From Allochromatium warmingii (lineage in GTDB: Bacteria; Pseudomonadota; Gammaproteobacteria; Chromatiales; Chromatiaceae), in contig NZ_FNOW01000032.1 in NCBI RefSeq assembly GCF_900107145.1, positions 1 through 32,918 on the forward strand: DNA of 32,918 nucleotides, given 5' to 3'. The translations under genes were made by a program, and so were the position numbers. The notes beneath the pieces were generated by a model. The model was not told the origin of the DNA, searched no databases, and saw only the letters and a program-made list of their open reading frames with translations. This document shows, piece by piece, positions 7,736-15,368 of the stretch. The first letter of the stretch is position 1. Every line of letters starts with the position of its first letter.

Positions 7736-8173
7736 CTAAACGTTGAGTTCGAGAACTTGCGGCTGTTGTGCCTGATGTTCATGATGCGGGCCAGCATAGA
7801 CGCGCAGCTTTTTGAACATAGCGCGACCGAGCGGGCCACGCGGCAACATGCCCTTAACGGCGATCTGAATCGCCCGCTCTGGGGTCGTCTGTAACAGCTT
7901 TTCTAAATTGGTTTCTTTCAGATTACCGACATACCCGGTATGACGGTAATACATCTTGTCTTGCAGCTTGTTACCAGTCACGCGGATCTTTTCGGCATTG
8001 ACGACTACCATATAGTCGCCTGTATCCACATGTGGGGTATATTGCGGTTTGTGTTTGCCACGCAGGCGGCGCGCTAACTCGCTGGCCAGACGTCCGAGGG
8101 TTTTGCCTTCGGCATCTACTAAATACCAAGCGCGGCGAACCTCGGCGGGCTTGGCGCTAACAGTCGTCGTCAT
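7736..8173 (-). CDS. rplM: 50S ribosomal protein L13
   Basis: 145 residues, near the usual 142. Signatures include [46 protein letters not shown] and the [31 protein letters not shown] block. ATG 8173 is preceded by an 82-base leader from a good promoter at 8256-8284. In E. coli this operon is autoregulated by L13 through its leader; I could not confirm a matching structure here. Confidence 0.98.
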   Translation of the reverse strand: MTTTVSAKPAEVRRAWYLVDAEGKTLGRLASELARRLRGKHKPQYTPHVDTGDYMVVVNAEKIRVTGNKLQDKMYYRHTGYVGNLKETNLEKLLQTTPERAIQIAVKGMLPRGPLGRAMFKKLRVYAGPHHEHQAQQPQVLELNV

Positions 8174-8255
8174 GTTCCATCGCTCCGGGAGGGCCGCGCA
8201 CGGTAATCAGCGCGCAGGCCGTGTAATCGTTTGTCCGCTACGGGAAAGACCGCGA

Positions 8256-8284
8256 ATCATACGCGAGCCGCTGCCGCCGTGCAA
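8256..8284 (-). promoter_or_regulatory. sigma70 promoter of rplM-rpsI(-tRNA-Gln)
   Basis: Minus-strand TTGCAC (8279-8284), a 17-base spacer, then TATGAT (8256-8261). The predicted start near 8250 leaves a leader of about 75 bases, GC-rich, before the rplM ATG. It separates rplM from the ferredoxin gene upstream on the same strand. Confidence 0.75.
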
Positions 8285-8331
8285 GCCTCGATTCGCGTCA
8301 TCGGGTCAATCCATCTAAAATCAATCTGGAA

Positions 8332-8646
8332 TCAATCCGGCAAGCGCAGGCGCTCGACGACACGCCCAGCTTGCAGATGTTCGCTTAAAATCTCGTCAAG
8401 ATCCTGTTCGTTGGCGTAGGTGTACCAAATCGCATCGGGATAAATCACCAGCGTTGGCCCAGCAACACAGCGCCCGAGACAGCCAGCCGTGTTGACGCGC
8501 ACGCCATCGGCACCCGCTAACCCAACATCTTTAGCACGGCGCTTGAGATAGTCGCGCATGTGCGAGGCGTTCGATTGGGCGCAGCATTGACGGCCATCTT
8601 CGCGCCGATTGGTGCAGAAGAAAATGTGGTGACTGTAGTGCGCCAT
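8332..8646 (-). CDS. Thioredoxin-fold [2Fe-2S] ferredoxin
   Basis: 104 residues. This is the (2Fe-2S) ferredoxin-like family with a thioredoxin fold (COG3411 type). Likely cluster ligands are Cys11 (FFCTNRREDG), Cys22 or Cys21 (RQCCAQ), Cys56 and Cys60 (NTAGCLGRCVAGP), matching the spacing of the Aquifex-type ferredoxin (C9, C22, C55, C59). It also has the family motifs VRVNTAGCLGRC and VIYPDAIWYTYA. It is a small soluble electron carrier with unknown partners. It is divergently oriented to the GlcF-like Fe-S gene, 96 bases apart; no clear promoter was seen in that gap. Confidence 0.9.
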   Translation of the reverse strand: MAHYSHHIFFCTNRREDGRQCCAQSNASHMRDYLKRRAKDVGLAGADGVRVNTAGCLGRCVAGPTLVIYPDAIWYTYANEQDLDEILSEHLQAGRVVERLRLPD

Positions 8647-8742
8647 GAATCGACCTCGAAACGTCGGGAAGCGGGAGCGGAAAGTGATGGAACTGTTGTC
8701 GTTTCGTCAGCTTGACGGTGATTAGGGTACCATGCGCTCGCG

Positions 8743-10044
8743 GTGCGATCACCGCCCGCCCTCTTGCTTTCTCACTGTCACGAGTCCGCTTTGAACACTC
8801 AGGTTACGCCGTCGCCGTTGCCTTTCGCGCCGCGACCTTCGCCCCAGACGCTGCTACAGCTTGCCGATCAATGCGTGAAATGCGGCTATTGTTTGCCGCA
8901 CTGTCCGACCTATGCGACCACACGTACTGAGGCTGATTCGCCACGCGGCCGCATCGCGTTGATTCAAGGCTGGTTGACGGGTCAATTAGCCATGACGCCA
9001 CAGTTGGCCGCGCATCTCGACCGCTGCTTACTCTGTCGGGCGTGCGAGGCGGCCTGTCCGTCGCTGGTGGCCTATGGTGAATTGATGGACGGAGCGCGGG
9101 CGCAACGGATGCACGCAGCTTCAGTCTGGCAGCGTATTGGGATGCAGGGCACAGTACGGGCGCTGTCCAATGCGCGACTGATGAATGCGCTGGGACGGTT
9201 GGCGCGGGTGTTGGAGGCGAGCGGTTTAGCGCGTTATCTTGGCGCGATTCCACACGTTCGCACCCTCACCGCAGCACTGCGGCTGTTGCGTTCATTGGCG
9301 ATCACAGCGCGTACTATCATCCCCGCGCCACCGACGACGAACGCATCGGAACACACGGATCTCGATCTCTTCCTCGGCTGCTCGGGCGCGAGTGCGCAGG
9401 GCGGTGCGCTGGCGGCAACAGTTGCGCTCTGTGAACGACTCGGACAGCGCGTGCATCTTGCTCCCGAAGCGGTGTGCTGTGGCGCGATGCAGCGACATAA
9501 CGGCTTTCCCGAAGCGGCGGATCGCGCCCGCGACCAGTGTGCGCAGGTACACGGCGGTCGCCCGCTGGTCGGCGTGTCCAGTGCCTGCGTCGCCGAATTG
9601 CGCCAACATCCCGAACTCACGGCCACGGCTGAGGTCTGTGACTACCTCGACCGCCTGCCCTGGCCGGACACGCTACACCTGCAACCACTTGCACAGCGCG
9701 TGCTGGTGCATGAACCCTGTTCACATCGACGACTACTCGGCGGCAATGCGGCGGTGTATCGGCTGCTGGCGCGGATTCCGGCGCTCACGGTCGCACCGCT
9801 GCCGGACAATGCGCAGTGTTGCGGCGCGGCTGGTACCTATTTATTGCAACAGCCGGAACAAGCCGCCGCGTTGCTCGATGCGAAATTACACCATCTGCGC
9901 AGCTTGAAGCCGGATGTGATCGTGACCACCAATCCGGGCTGTGCGCTGCATCTACTCGCCGGCGTGCGCGAATCGGGTTTAATGATCGACGTGTGTCATC
10001 CAGTCGAGCTGCTGGCCCGCCAGCTTCCGTCTCCATCTATTTGA
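8743..10044 (+). CDS. GlcF-like (Fe-S)-binding oxidoreductase subunit
   Basis: 433 residues from a GTG at 8743; a TTG at 8791 is an alternative, since similarity starts only around residue 34. Two 4Fe-4S ferredoxin motifs are at Cys44/47/50/54 (CVKCGYCLPHCPTY) and Cys95/98/101/105 (CLLCRACEAACPSL), and two CCG domains follow (FLGCSG...EAVCCGAMQRH and HEPCSHRR...QCCGAAGTY). This is the layout of glycolate oxidase subunit GlcF and of HdrD/LutA-type proteins. Its flavoprotein partner (GlcD/GlcE) is not in the window, so the substrate is open. coq7 follows 17 bases later, so they are probably co-transcribed. Passing electrons towards the quinone pool would be the usual role of such subunits. Confidence 0.85.
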   Translation: MRSPPALLLSHCHESALNTQVTPSPLPFAPRPSPQTLLQLADQCVKCGYCLPHCPTYATTRTEADSPRGRIALIQGWLTGQLAMTPQLAAHLDRCLLCRACEAACPSLVAYGELMDGARAQRMHAASVWQRIGMQGTVRALSNARLMNALGRLARVLEASGLARYLGAIPHVRTLTAALRLLRSLAITARTIIPAPPTTNASEHTDLDLFLGCSGASAQGGALAATVALCERLGQRVHLAPEAVCCGAMQRHNGFPEAADRARDQCAQVHGGRPLVGVSSACVAELRQHPELTATAEVCDYLDRLPWPDTLHLQPLAQRVLVHEPCSHRRLLGGNAAVYRLLARIPALTVAPLPDNAQCCGAAGTYLLQQPEQAAALLDAKLHHLRSLKPDVIVTTNPGCALHLLAGVRESGLMIDVCHPVELLARQLPSPSI

Positions 10045-10061
10045 TTATTTGAGGGATTTTG

Positions 10062-10724
10062 ATGATTAACCGCCAACATTCCGCTCATCGCCGCTACAGC
10101 CCGCTCGATCACCTGCTCATCAACACCGATCAGGCGCTACGCACCGTGTTTGGTCGTCCGCGTCTCACCGAGCGCACCAATCCAGCGGCGACCGTATCCG
10201 AACCCGAACTACGCGACGATCAGCGCCGCCATGTCGCCCGACTGATGCGCATCAATCACACGGGCGAAGTCTGCGCTCAGGCGCTCTATCAAGGGCAGGC
10301 GCTCACCGCCAAGCTGCCCGAAACGCGCCAGCGGCTCGAACGCTCGGCGAAGGAAGAAAATGACCATCTCGCGTGGTGCGAAGAGCGGCTCGAAGAACTC
10401 GGCGACCGCAAAAGCCTGCTCAATCCGCTCTGGTATGCCGGTTCTTTTGCGCTGGGCGCGGTTGCTGGGCTGGCTGGGGATAAATGGAGTTTGGGATTTG
10501 TTGTCGAGACCGAGCGCCAAGTTGAAGATCATCTCGATGAGCATTTAGCGCAAATTCCGGCACAGGACGCAAAAAGCCGAGCGATTCTCGAACAGATGAA
10601 AGCCGATGAAATTCATCATGCACAGGTCGCTAAATCAGCAGGCGGCGCGGATTTGCCCGCCCCGATTCGGCACCTGATGCAATTGACTTCACGGATTATG
10701 ACCCGTACTGCCTACTGGATTTAA
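10062..10724 (+). CDS. coq7: 3-demethoxyubiquinol 3-hydroxylase Coq7
   Basis: 220 residues. The ATG at 10062 is chosen because GAGGG ends 6 bases upstream; a TTG three bases earlier is also in frame. It is a ferritin-like di-iron monooxygenase of the ubiquinone pathway, O2-dependent and membrane-associated. Candidate metal ligands are Glu69 ([13 protein letters not shown]), Glu99 and His102 (EENDHLAW), Glu151 ([10 protein letters not shown]), Glu183 and His186 (DEIHHAQ), i.e. the two ExxH motifs of the family. The hydrophobic stretch [22 protein letters not shown] follows the first half. It is near osmC and the CRP/Vfr gene, as in Pseudomonas. Together with ubiU-ubiV it indicates ubiquinone synthesis with and without oxygen. 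Confidence 0.95.
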   Translation: MINRQHSAHRRYSPLDHLLINTDQALRTVFGRPRLTERTNPAATVSEPELRDDQRRHVARLMRINHTGEVCAQALYQGQALTAKLPETRQRLERSAKEENDHLAWCEERLEELGDRKSLLNPLWYAGSFALGAVAGLAGDKWSLGFVVETERQVEDHLDEHLAQIPAQDAKSRAILEQMKADEIHHAQVAKSAGGADLPAPIRHLMQLTSRIMTRTAYWI

Positions 10725-10757
10725 TTACCGCATCCTATTCACGGCAGCGAATCTCTA

Positions 10758-11177
10758 TCAGGGCGCGGCGCGAATTTCAAAATCATGCGTTATGGTTGCC
10801 GTCGCGCTGAGCATAATCGACGCCGAGCAATATTTTTCCGCGCTCAAACGAATTGCCTGTGCAACGCGCTTCGGATCCAGATCGCGTCCGGTGACAATAA
10901 AATGCACATGAATAGCCGTAAAGATTTTTGGATCTTGTTCAGCGCGTTCAGCGGCTAATTCAACCACGCAATCCGTAACCTGCTGACGCCCCTTACGTAA
11001 AATTAACAGCACATCAAATTGCGTACAGCCGCCCAACCCCAGCAACAACATTTCCATCGGTCGCACCCCAACATTGCGCCCGCCGAGTTCCGCTGGCCCA
11101 TCCATCACCACGCCATGCCCTGAGCCGGATTCGCCCAGCATCGCAACCCCATCAATCCACTTCACCCGTGCTTTCAT
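10758..11177 (-). CDS. OsmC/YhfA-type protein
   Basis: 139 residues, OsmC superfamily, YhfA-like subgroup. The two redox cysteines expected of OsmC/Ohr folds are Cys51 (LGLGGCTQFDV) and Cys117 (LSAEKYCSAS). Other hallmarks are the N-terminal KARVKWIDGVAMLGES and RPMEMLLLGLGGC. OsmC and Ohr proteins reduce organic peroxides; the exact role of the YhfA branch is not established as far as I know. It is convergent with coq7 and divergent from the orphan gene at 11270. Genes of this branch commonly lie next to crp/vfr, as here with one gene inserted between them. Confidence 0.85.
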   Translation of the reverse strand: MKARVKWIDGVAMLGESGSGHGVVMDGPAELGGRNVGVRPMEMLLLGLGGCTQFDVLLILRKGRQQVTDCVVELAAERAEQDPKIFTAIHVHFIVTGRDLDPKRVAQAIRLSAEKYCSASIMLSATATITHDFEIRAAP

Positions 11178-11269
11178 CAGTGACCTCGCTTTACAGAGCG
11201 TGTTACAAGCAAATCAATCGTGATGGCTGTATACTCGAAATGCGGTAAAAAGCAAGTCTAGGCCCAACT

Positions 11270-11896
11270 ATGTCTTATCGTGATTTTGATTTACGCACAG
11301 TTAAACAACAACTGGGCGTTCACATCCGTGAGCGTCAAGGTGTTTTTGCCGCCGTTCCAGCCGTCGCTATCCGTCCAGCCTTTGCCGAACTGCTGGCTGA
11401 AACCGTCCCCTTAGCACGCGGGATCAATACCGAAAAAGCGCGTTCTGAACTGATTATTGCCCCAATGCTCGTTGAATTGCGCAAACAGCTCCAGCATCGC
11501 ATCAGCTTATTTTCTGGGATTGAATTTAATGTTGATAAACAACACGGTTTAAACGGATTTTGCGATTTTATTATTAGTGCCTCACCACAACAGCTCATGC
11601 TTAATGCGCCGGTAATTGTGATTGTTGAAGCTAAAAATGAAAATATCATTAGCGGACTTGGTCAATGTATTGCTGAAATGGTCGCTGCTCACTGTTTCAA
11701 CAGCACAGAACAGACGCCTATCAAAACGCTGTATGGTGTTGTAACAACAGGAACAGCATGGAAATTTCTAACGCTCGAACACACAACAGTTGTGATTGAT
11801 CTGGATGAATATATGATTGACCAACCGGGCAAGGTTTTGGGAATCTTGCACCACATGCTTGCCGCTTTAGTCGCTCCAAATGTTGCATCATGCTGA
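11270..11896 (+). CDS. Orphan protein with PD-(D/E)XK nuclease-like motif
   Basis: 208 residues; no named family recognised. A nuclease-like set of residues is visible: Glu60 (ARSELIIAPML), Asp99 (GFCDFII), then Glu120-Ala-Lys122 (VIVIVEAKNE) after a hydrophobic strand, and Gln132 (GLGQCIAEM). This is the E...D...ExK...Q order of the PD-(D/E)XK fold. Similar proteins with VVTTGTAWKFL and a C-terminal ILGIL-type helix are, to my recollection, scattered in cyanobacteria and proteobacteria as stand-alone hypotheticals. Its codons are more AT-rich than neighbouring genes (many AAT, ATT, GTT) and it interrupts the osmC-vfr pair, suggesting acquisition. A TATACT at 11230-11235 could be its -10. Nuclease activity is inferred, not shown. 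Confidence 0.6.
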   Translation: MSYRDFDLRTVKQQLGVHIRERQGVFAAVPAVAIRPAFAELLAETVPLARGINTEKARSELIIAPMLVELRKQLQHRISLFSGIEFNVDKQHGLNGFCDFIISASPQQLMLNAPVIVIVEAKNENIISGLGQCIAEMVAAHCFNSTEQTPIKTLYGVVTTGTAWKFLTLEHTTVVIDLDEYMIDQPGKVLGILHHMLAALVAPNVASC

Positions 11897-11956
11897 TTGC
11901 ATGTGCTCGCATTGCAGCACCACCGCTGTCCGTCTATTTTATGATTAGGTCGCGCC

Positions 11957-12613
11957 ATGACGATTCAGACACTATCTAAGGACGAACCCCGATGGTTGAA
12001 ACCATTTTTAGCCCAATGCCATACCAAACATTATGAAAAGCATATTGATTTTATCCGTCAAGGTCAGGCGGCTGAAAGTCTCTATTATTTAATTGACGGT
12101 TCGGTTGCGGCGCTGATGTTCGATGAAGAAGAACGGCATGAATTGATGCTCGCCTATATTAACAAAGGCGAATTTATCGGCGAAATGGGATTATTTGTGC
12201 CGCAGAATGCGCGAAGTGTGATTGTGCGCACCCGCACCAAATGTACAGTTGCTGAGGTGAGTTATCAACGACTCGACCGGCTGTTAGAGGATGAACTCGC
12301 TGATGTCGCTAAAGATTTTCTCTACAGTCTCGGTGCGCAACTGTCCGTGCGCTTACAAACAACGAGCCGCAAAGTCGGGCATTTGGCATTTCTTGATGTG
12401 ACTGGACGGATTGCCGGCACGCTGCTCGATTTATGTAAACAACCGGATGCCATGACTCATCCAGACGGAATGCAAATTCGCATCACGCGCCAAGAGCTTG
12501 GCCGTATTGTCGGCTGCTCGCGGGAAATGGCCGGGCGTGTACTCAGAACATTGGAAGAACAGGGATTAGTTGGGGTGAAGGGTAAGACAATTGTGGTGTA
12601 TGGGGCGCGGTGA
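11957..12613 (+). CDS. crp: CRP/Vfr-type cAMP-responsive transcription regulator
   Basis: 218 residues. The cAMP pocket residues of E. coli CRP are conserved: Glu76 (GEFIGEMGLF; Glu72 in E. coli), Arg86-Ser87 (NARSVIVR) and Thr136-Ser137 (RLQTTSRKVG) on the long C-helix. The DNA-recognition helix reads GCSREMAGRVLRTLEEQG with Arg189, Glu190 and Arg194 matching Arg180, Glu181 and Arg185 of CRP, so it should bind TGTGA-type half sites. LAFLDVTGRIA is a signature of the CRP/Vfr branch rather than FNR; no cysteine cluster is present. The Pseudomonas orthologue is called Vfr. Start ATG 11957. No CRP box was seen in its short upstream gap. Confidence 0.93.
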   Translation: MTIQTLSKDEPRWLKPFLAQCHTKHYEKHIDFIRQGQAAESLYYLIDGSVAALMFDEEERHELMLAYINKGEFIGEMGLFVPQNARSVIVRTRTKCTVAEVSYQRLDRLLEDELADVAKDFLYSLGAQLSVRLQTTSRKVGHLAFLDVTGRIAGTLLDLCKQPDAMTHPDGMQIRITRQELGRIVGCSREMAGRVLRTLEEQGLVGVKGKTIVVYGAR

Positions 12614-12694
12614 ATACCTGAAATAACAATGCGAAAAAGCGACAAAGTCAATTTTATGCGGTACAGATAATGCAAATAGAATGCTAGTTAAGAA

Positions 12695-12725
12695 AGCGAT
12701 GGATTTAGCACTAAAACCCATCGCT
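12695..12725 (-). terminator. Possible terminator after the parvulin gene
   Basis: AGCGATGG (12695-12702) and CCATCGCT (12718-12725) form an 8-bp stem with a 15-base loop. On the minus strand the stem is followed by TTTCTT, a weak T-tract. It lies between the convergent crp and parvulin genes. Confidence 0.45.
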
Positions 12726-12755
12726 GCCTACAGTAGCAATTGCTAGATGCAATCT

Positions 12756-13628
12756 TTACTTTTTTTCCGCTCCATCTTTCGCAGCATCCGCTTCCGATTG
12801 CATCCGCACCACTGATTCATTCAAATCAACTTTCGCGTTATTGCGCATATTGGTTAGCTTTTCGCCAAGCTTTTGCCGCTTAACGAGTGCGGTTAATTGC
12901 GGTTTAGCCGCTTCAAATGACGGCGGTTCAGCTTTGCGTGTCTCTTGCAATTCGATAATATGCCAACCGAATTGCGTATGCACCGGCTCTTTCGTATAGC
13001 TACCCGGTTCCAATTTCGTCACTGCTTCCGCAAAGGGTGCGACCATTTGCGCCGGATCGAACCAACCTAAATCACCGCCATCTTTACCAGTTGGGCCTTC
13101 CGAATGCTTTTTCGCTAATTCTTCAAACTTCGCGCCCTTATCAAGCTGTTTAATCAGCTTTTTCGCTTGCTCTTCGTCTTTGAGCAAAATATGACGAGCT
13201 TTGTATTCGGTGCGAACGGCTTGTTTTTTGATACGTTCATACGCTTCTTTTAATTCTTTCTCGGTGGTTTCGATGTCGTTAGCCATTGCTGATAAGCCAG
13301 CATTCGACATGACTTTTAACCGCGCTAATTCCATCGCCGCAACTACGCTGCGCTCATCGCTGAGTTTACGGCGATCCCCTTCTTGGGAAGCGACGATCAA
13401 ATTCATAAACTCATCAAAAATTTGCTGTTGTGCTGCTTGATCGGCATTGCCTTGAATACTTTGCAGCCGCTCCATTAAAAAGACGCGGAAGACATCAAGC
13501 CGATAGGGTGTGCCATTGACGGTCGCAATCAGCGTCTCAGGTGAATTGACTTCCGGTGCATCTTCAGCGAATACACTACCGCTGATCAGCAGCGCACAGA
13601 ATAGCCATGACACGGACATCTTTTTCAT
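12756..13628 (-). CDS. Periplasmic PpiC-type parvulin peptidyl-prolyl isomerase
   Basis: 290 residues from the ATG at 13628. This start is preferred to a longer in-frame version because it begins with a clear signal peptide (MKKMSVSWLFCALLISGSVFA, then EDAPE), with AGGA 11 bases upstream. An N-terminal SurA/PrsA-like helical chaperone region (about 30-135) precedes a parvulin domain (about 141-235) with ARHILLKDEEQA, FEELAKKHSEGPTGKDGGDLGWF and TQFGWHIIELQETR. The C-terminal tail is charged. It should help fold exported proteins in the periplasm. It is last in a yciB-yciI-parvulin unit, 22 bases after the YciI gene. Confidence 0.88.
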   Translation of the reverse strand: MKKMSVSWLFCALLISGSVFAEDAPEVNSPETLIATVNGTPYRLDVFRVFLMERLQSIQGNADQAAQQQIFDEFMNLIVASQEGDRRKLSDERSVVAAMELARLKVMSNAGLSAMANDIETTEKELKEAYERIKKQAVRTEYKARHILLKDEEQAKKLIKQLDKGAKFEELAKKHSEGPTGKDGGDLGWFDPAQMVAPFAEAVTKLEPGSYTKEPVHTQFGWHIIELQETRKAEPPSFEAAKPQLTALVKRQKLGEKLTNMRNNAKVDLNESVVRMQSEADAAKDGAEKK

Positions 13629-13650
13629 AGACTTGCAATCCTGTAACAAT

Positions 13651-13950
13651 TTAAGGGAGAACGTGTTTGAATGGTTTGACACTGACTGCGCAATAAACGC
13701 CCGCTTCCTGATAGGGGTCAGCCGCCGCCCACGCTTCCGCCGCTGCGAGATCAGCAAACTCCGCTACAATCAGCGAGCCGCTAAATCCAGCCGCGCCCGG
13801 ATCGGGACTATCAATCGCCGGATGTGGGCCAGCTAATAGCAACCGTCCGGCATCGCGCAGGGCTTCCAGCCGCGCTAAATGTGCCGGCCGCGCTTGCTGG
13901 CGGGCGGCGAGGCTGTTGGGATGATCGACCGCAAGAATGGCGTAGAGCAT
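13651..13950 (-). CDS. yciI: YciI-like protein
   Basis: 99 residues, YCII superfamily. Visible features are the N-terminal strand [14 protein letters not shown] with the conserved Asp-His, the [24 protein letters not shown] motif, and [23 protein letters not shown]. coli YciI itself has no firm function; distant relatives are dehydrochlorinases or muconolactone isomerase-like. Its ATG abuts the stop of yciB with no intervening base, so translation is coupled. Confidence 0.88.
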   Translation of the reverse strand: MLYAILAVDHPNSLAARQQARPAHLARLEALRDAGRLLLAGPHPAIDSPDPGAAGFSGSLIVAEFADLAAAEAWAAADPYQEAGVYCAVSVKPFKHVLP

Positions 13951-14631
13951 TTAATCTGTCTCCAGAGCATGCGCCGCCGGATCGTCTTTGACATGACGGG
14001 CCAAATACACCGTCTGCGCGATCACAAAGGCGAGTGTCAGCCCCATCATACCGAAGAGCTTGAAATCAACCCAAATCGACTCGCGGGCGTGCGCCGTGTT
14101 GCACAATTCTAAGGTCGCACCCTGATAGCGCGTGGCGCAGGCGGATAGATCCACGCCCGCTGCGCCGGTCGCGGCAAGCAGCGCCTGATGTGCGTCATAA
14201 AAACCACTGCCGATATAGACGACGAACAGATTGGCGAAGCCAAGCGCAATAAAAAAGCCGCTCCAGAGTGCATTCAGTCGTCGCCAGATCGGTGGCGGTA
14301 ACACAACAGCTTGTCCCATCATGCGTTCGATCAGTGGACGCGCACCGATCCAGTGACTGCCGATAAAAACCGCCGCAAAGAGCCAATTAACGAGCGTGGG
14401 TTTCCACATTACAAAGATCGGATCGTGGAGCGCGATGGTCAACCCACCGAACACGATTAACAGCGCCAGCGTCGCTAACGGCAGAGTCTCAACGCGCCGC
14501 TGTCGGATCCACATCCAGGCAACCTGTGCGGCTGTTGCGCCAATCGCTACGGCGGTCGCCCAGTAAATGCCAGCGAATTTATACGCAACGAAAAACAGCA
14601 GAATCGGCAGAAAATCGATGACGAGTTTCAT
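13951..14631 (-). CDS. yciB: YciB / intracellular septation protein A
   Basis: 226 residues from ATG 14631 (a TTG one codon earlier is also in frame). An inner-membrane protein with about five or six hydrophobic helices; it begins KLVIDFLPILLFFVAYKF and has the family motifs GLTIALHDPIFVMWKPTLVNWLFA and WVDFKLFGMMGLTLAF. YciB takes part in cell envelope synthesis and septation. It is longer than the E. coli protein (179 residues) because of an extra segment at about residues 150-185 with two cysteines between the last two helix pairs, likely a soluble loop. First gene of the yciB-yciI-parvulin unit. Confidence 0.92.
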   Translation of the reverse strand: MKLVIDFLPILLFFVAYKFAGIYWATAVAIGATAAQVAWMWIRQRRVETLPLATLALLIVFGGLTIALHDPIFVMWKPTLVNWLFAAVFIGSHWIGARPLIERMMGQAVVLPPPIWRRLNALWSGFFIALGFANLFVVYIGSGFYDAHQALLAATGAAGVDLSACATRYQGATLELCNTAHARESIWVDFKLFGMMGLTLAFVIAQTVYLARHVKDDPAAHALETD

Positions 14632-14830
14632 CAAAAAAACCTAAAGCACAGCTCGCAATGAACAGATAAGCTGACCAGCATACGGCCTGAAGGTGGGCGC
14701 GGTAAAGTCGCACCCGCCGCTGCGACGCGGTACCTGATGCGGCAGGCGCAGCGTTTTGCCGCTCACGCGGTGCTTACTGCACGACTGTCTATGATCCTAT
14801 TTCGCCCCTGATGTTGGAGTTTTTCAGCCT

Positions 14831-15367
14831 ATGGCGTTATTACTCAGTTTTTCTCGGTTGATTGATCGACTTAATTGCAGCATCGGTCATTTCACCCGCT
14901 GGTTAGTGCTCGGCAGTGTGCTTTTGAGTGCGCTGTCTGCCACACTGCGTTATATGCTCGATTGGGGGTCTAACGCCATGATCGAGGGGCAGTGGTTTAT
15001 GTTTGGCTTGATCTTTTTATTTTATGCACCGCTGACGCTACAAGAGCGCGGGCATGTGCGGGTTGATATTCTCTATAATCGGTTATCACCACGCGCACAG
15101 GTGCTGGTTGAAATGCTTGGCGCTTTGCTATTTTTATTGCCAGTTTCGCTATTAATTGTGATCAATGCTTGGGATTATTTTCTGATTGCATTTCATCAAA
15201 ATGAAGCCTCAGTTAATCCAGGTGGGCTAATTTGGTGGCCGATGAAGTTAGCGATTCCGCTCGGCTTCGGATTGCTCGCGCTACAAGGCGTGGCTGAATT
15301 GATTAAAGGTGCAGCCGCCTTGACCGGTCATTTACCGCTGCCGCAAGCCACTAACGGAGCGCACTAA
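14831..15367 (+). CDS. TRAP transporter small membrane subunit (DctQ-like)
   Basis: 178 residues with four predicted membrane helices. It has the DctQ pattern: RWLVLGSVLLSALSATLRY, the motif EGQWFMFGLIFLFYAPLTLQERGHVRVDILYNRLSPRAQ, and a last helix before GLLALQGVAELIKG. It forms the membrane complex with the large subunit starting one base after its stop codon. GGAG lies 11 bases before the ATG. No periplasmic binding protein (DctP) gene precedes or follows; the 199-base gap upstream holds no gene. The substrate (typically a small carboxylate) cannot be told. Confidence 0.9.
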   Translation: MALLLSFSRLIDRLNCSIGHFTRWLVLGSVLLSALSATLRYMLDWGSNAMIEGQWFMFGLIFLFYAPLTLQERGHVRVDILYNRLSPRAQVLVEMLGALLFLLPVSLLIVINAWDYFLIAFHQNEASVNPGGLIWWPMKLAIPLGFGLLALQGVAELIKGAAALTGHLPLPQATNGAH

Positions 15368-15368
15368 T

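Noticed and set aside
8711-8740. Promoter with TTGACG at 8711-8716 for the GlcF-like gene
   Set aside because: No acceptable -10 box occurs at 16-18 bases; the hexamer alone is not enough.
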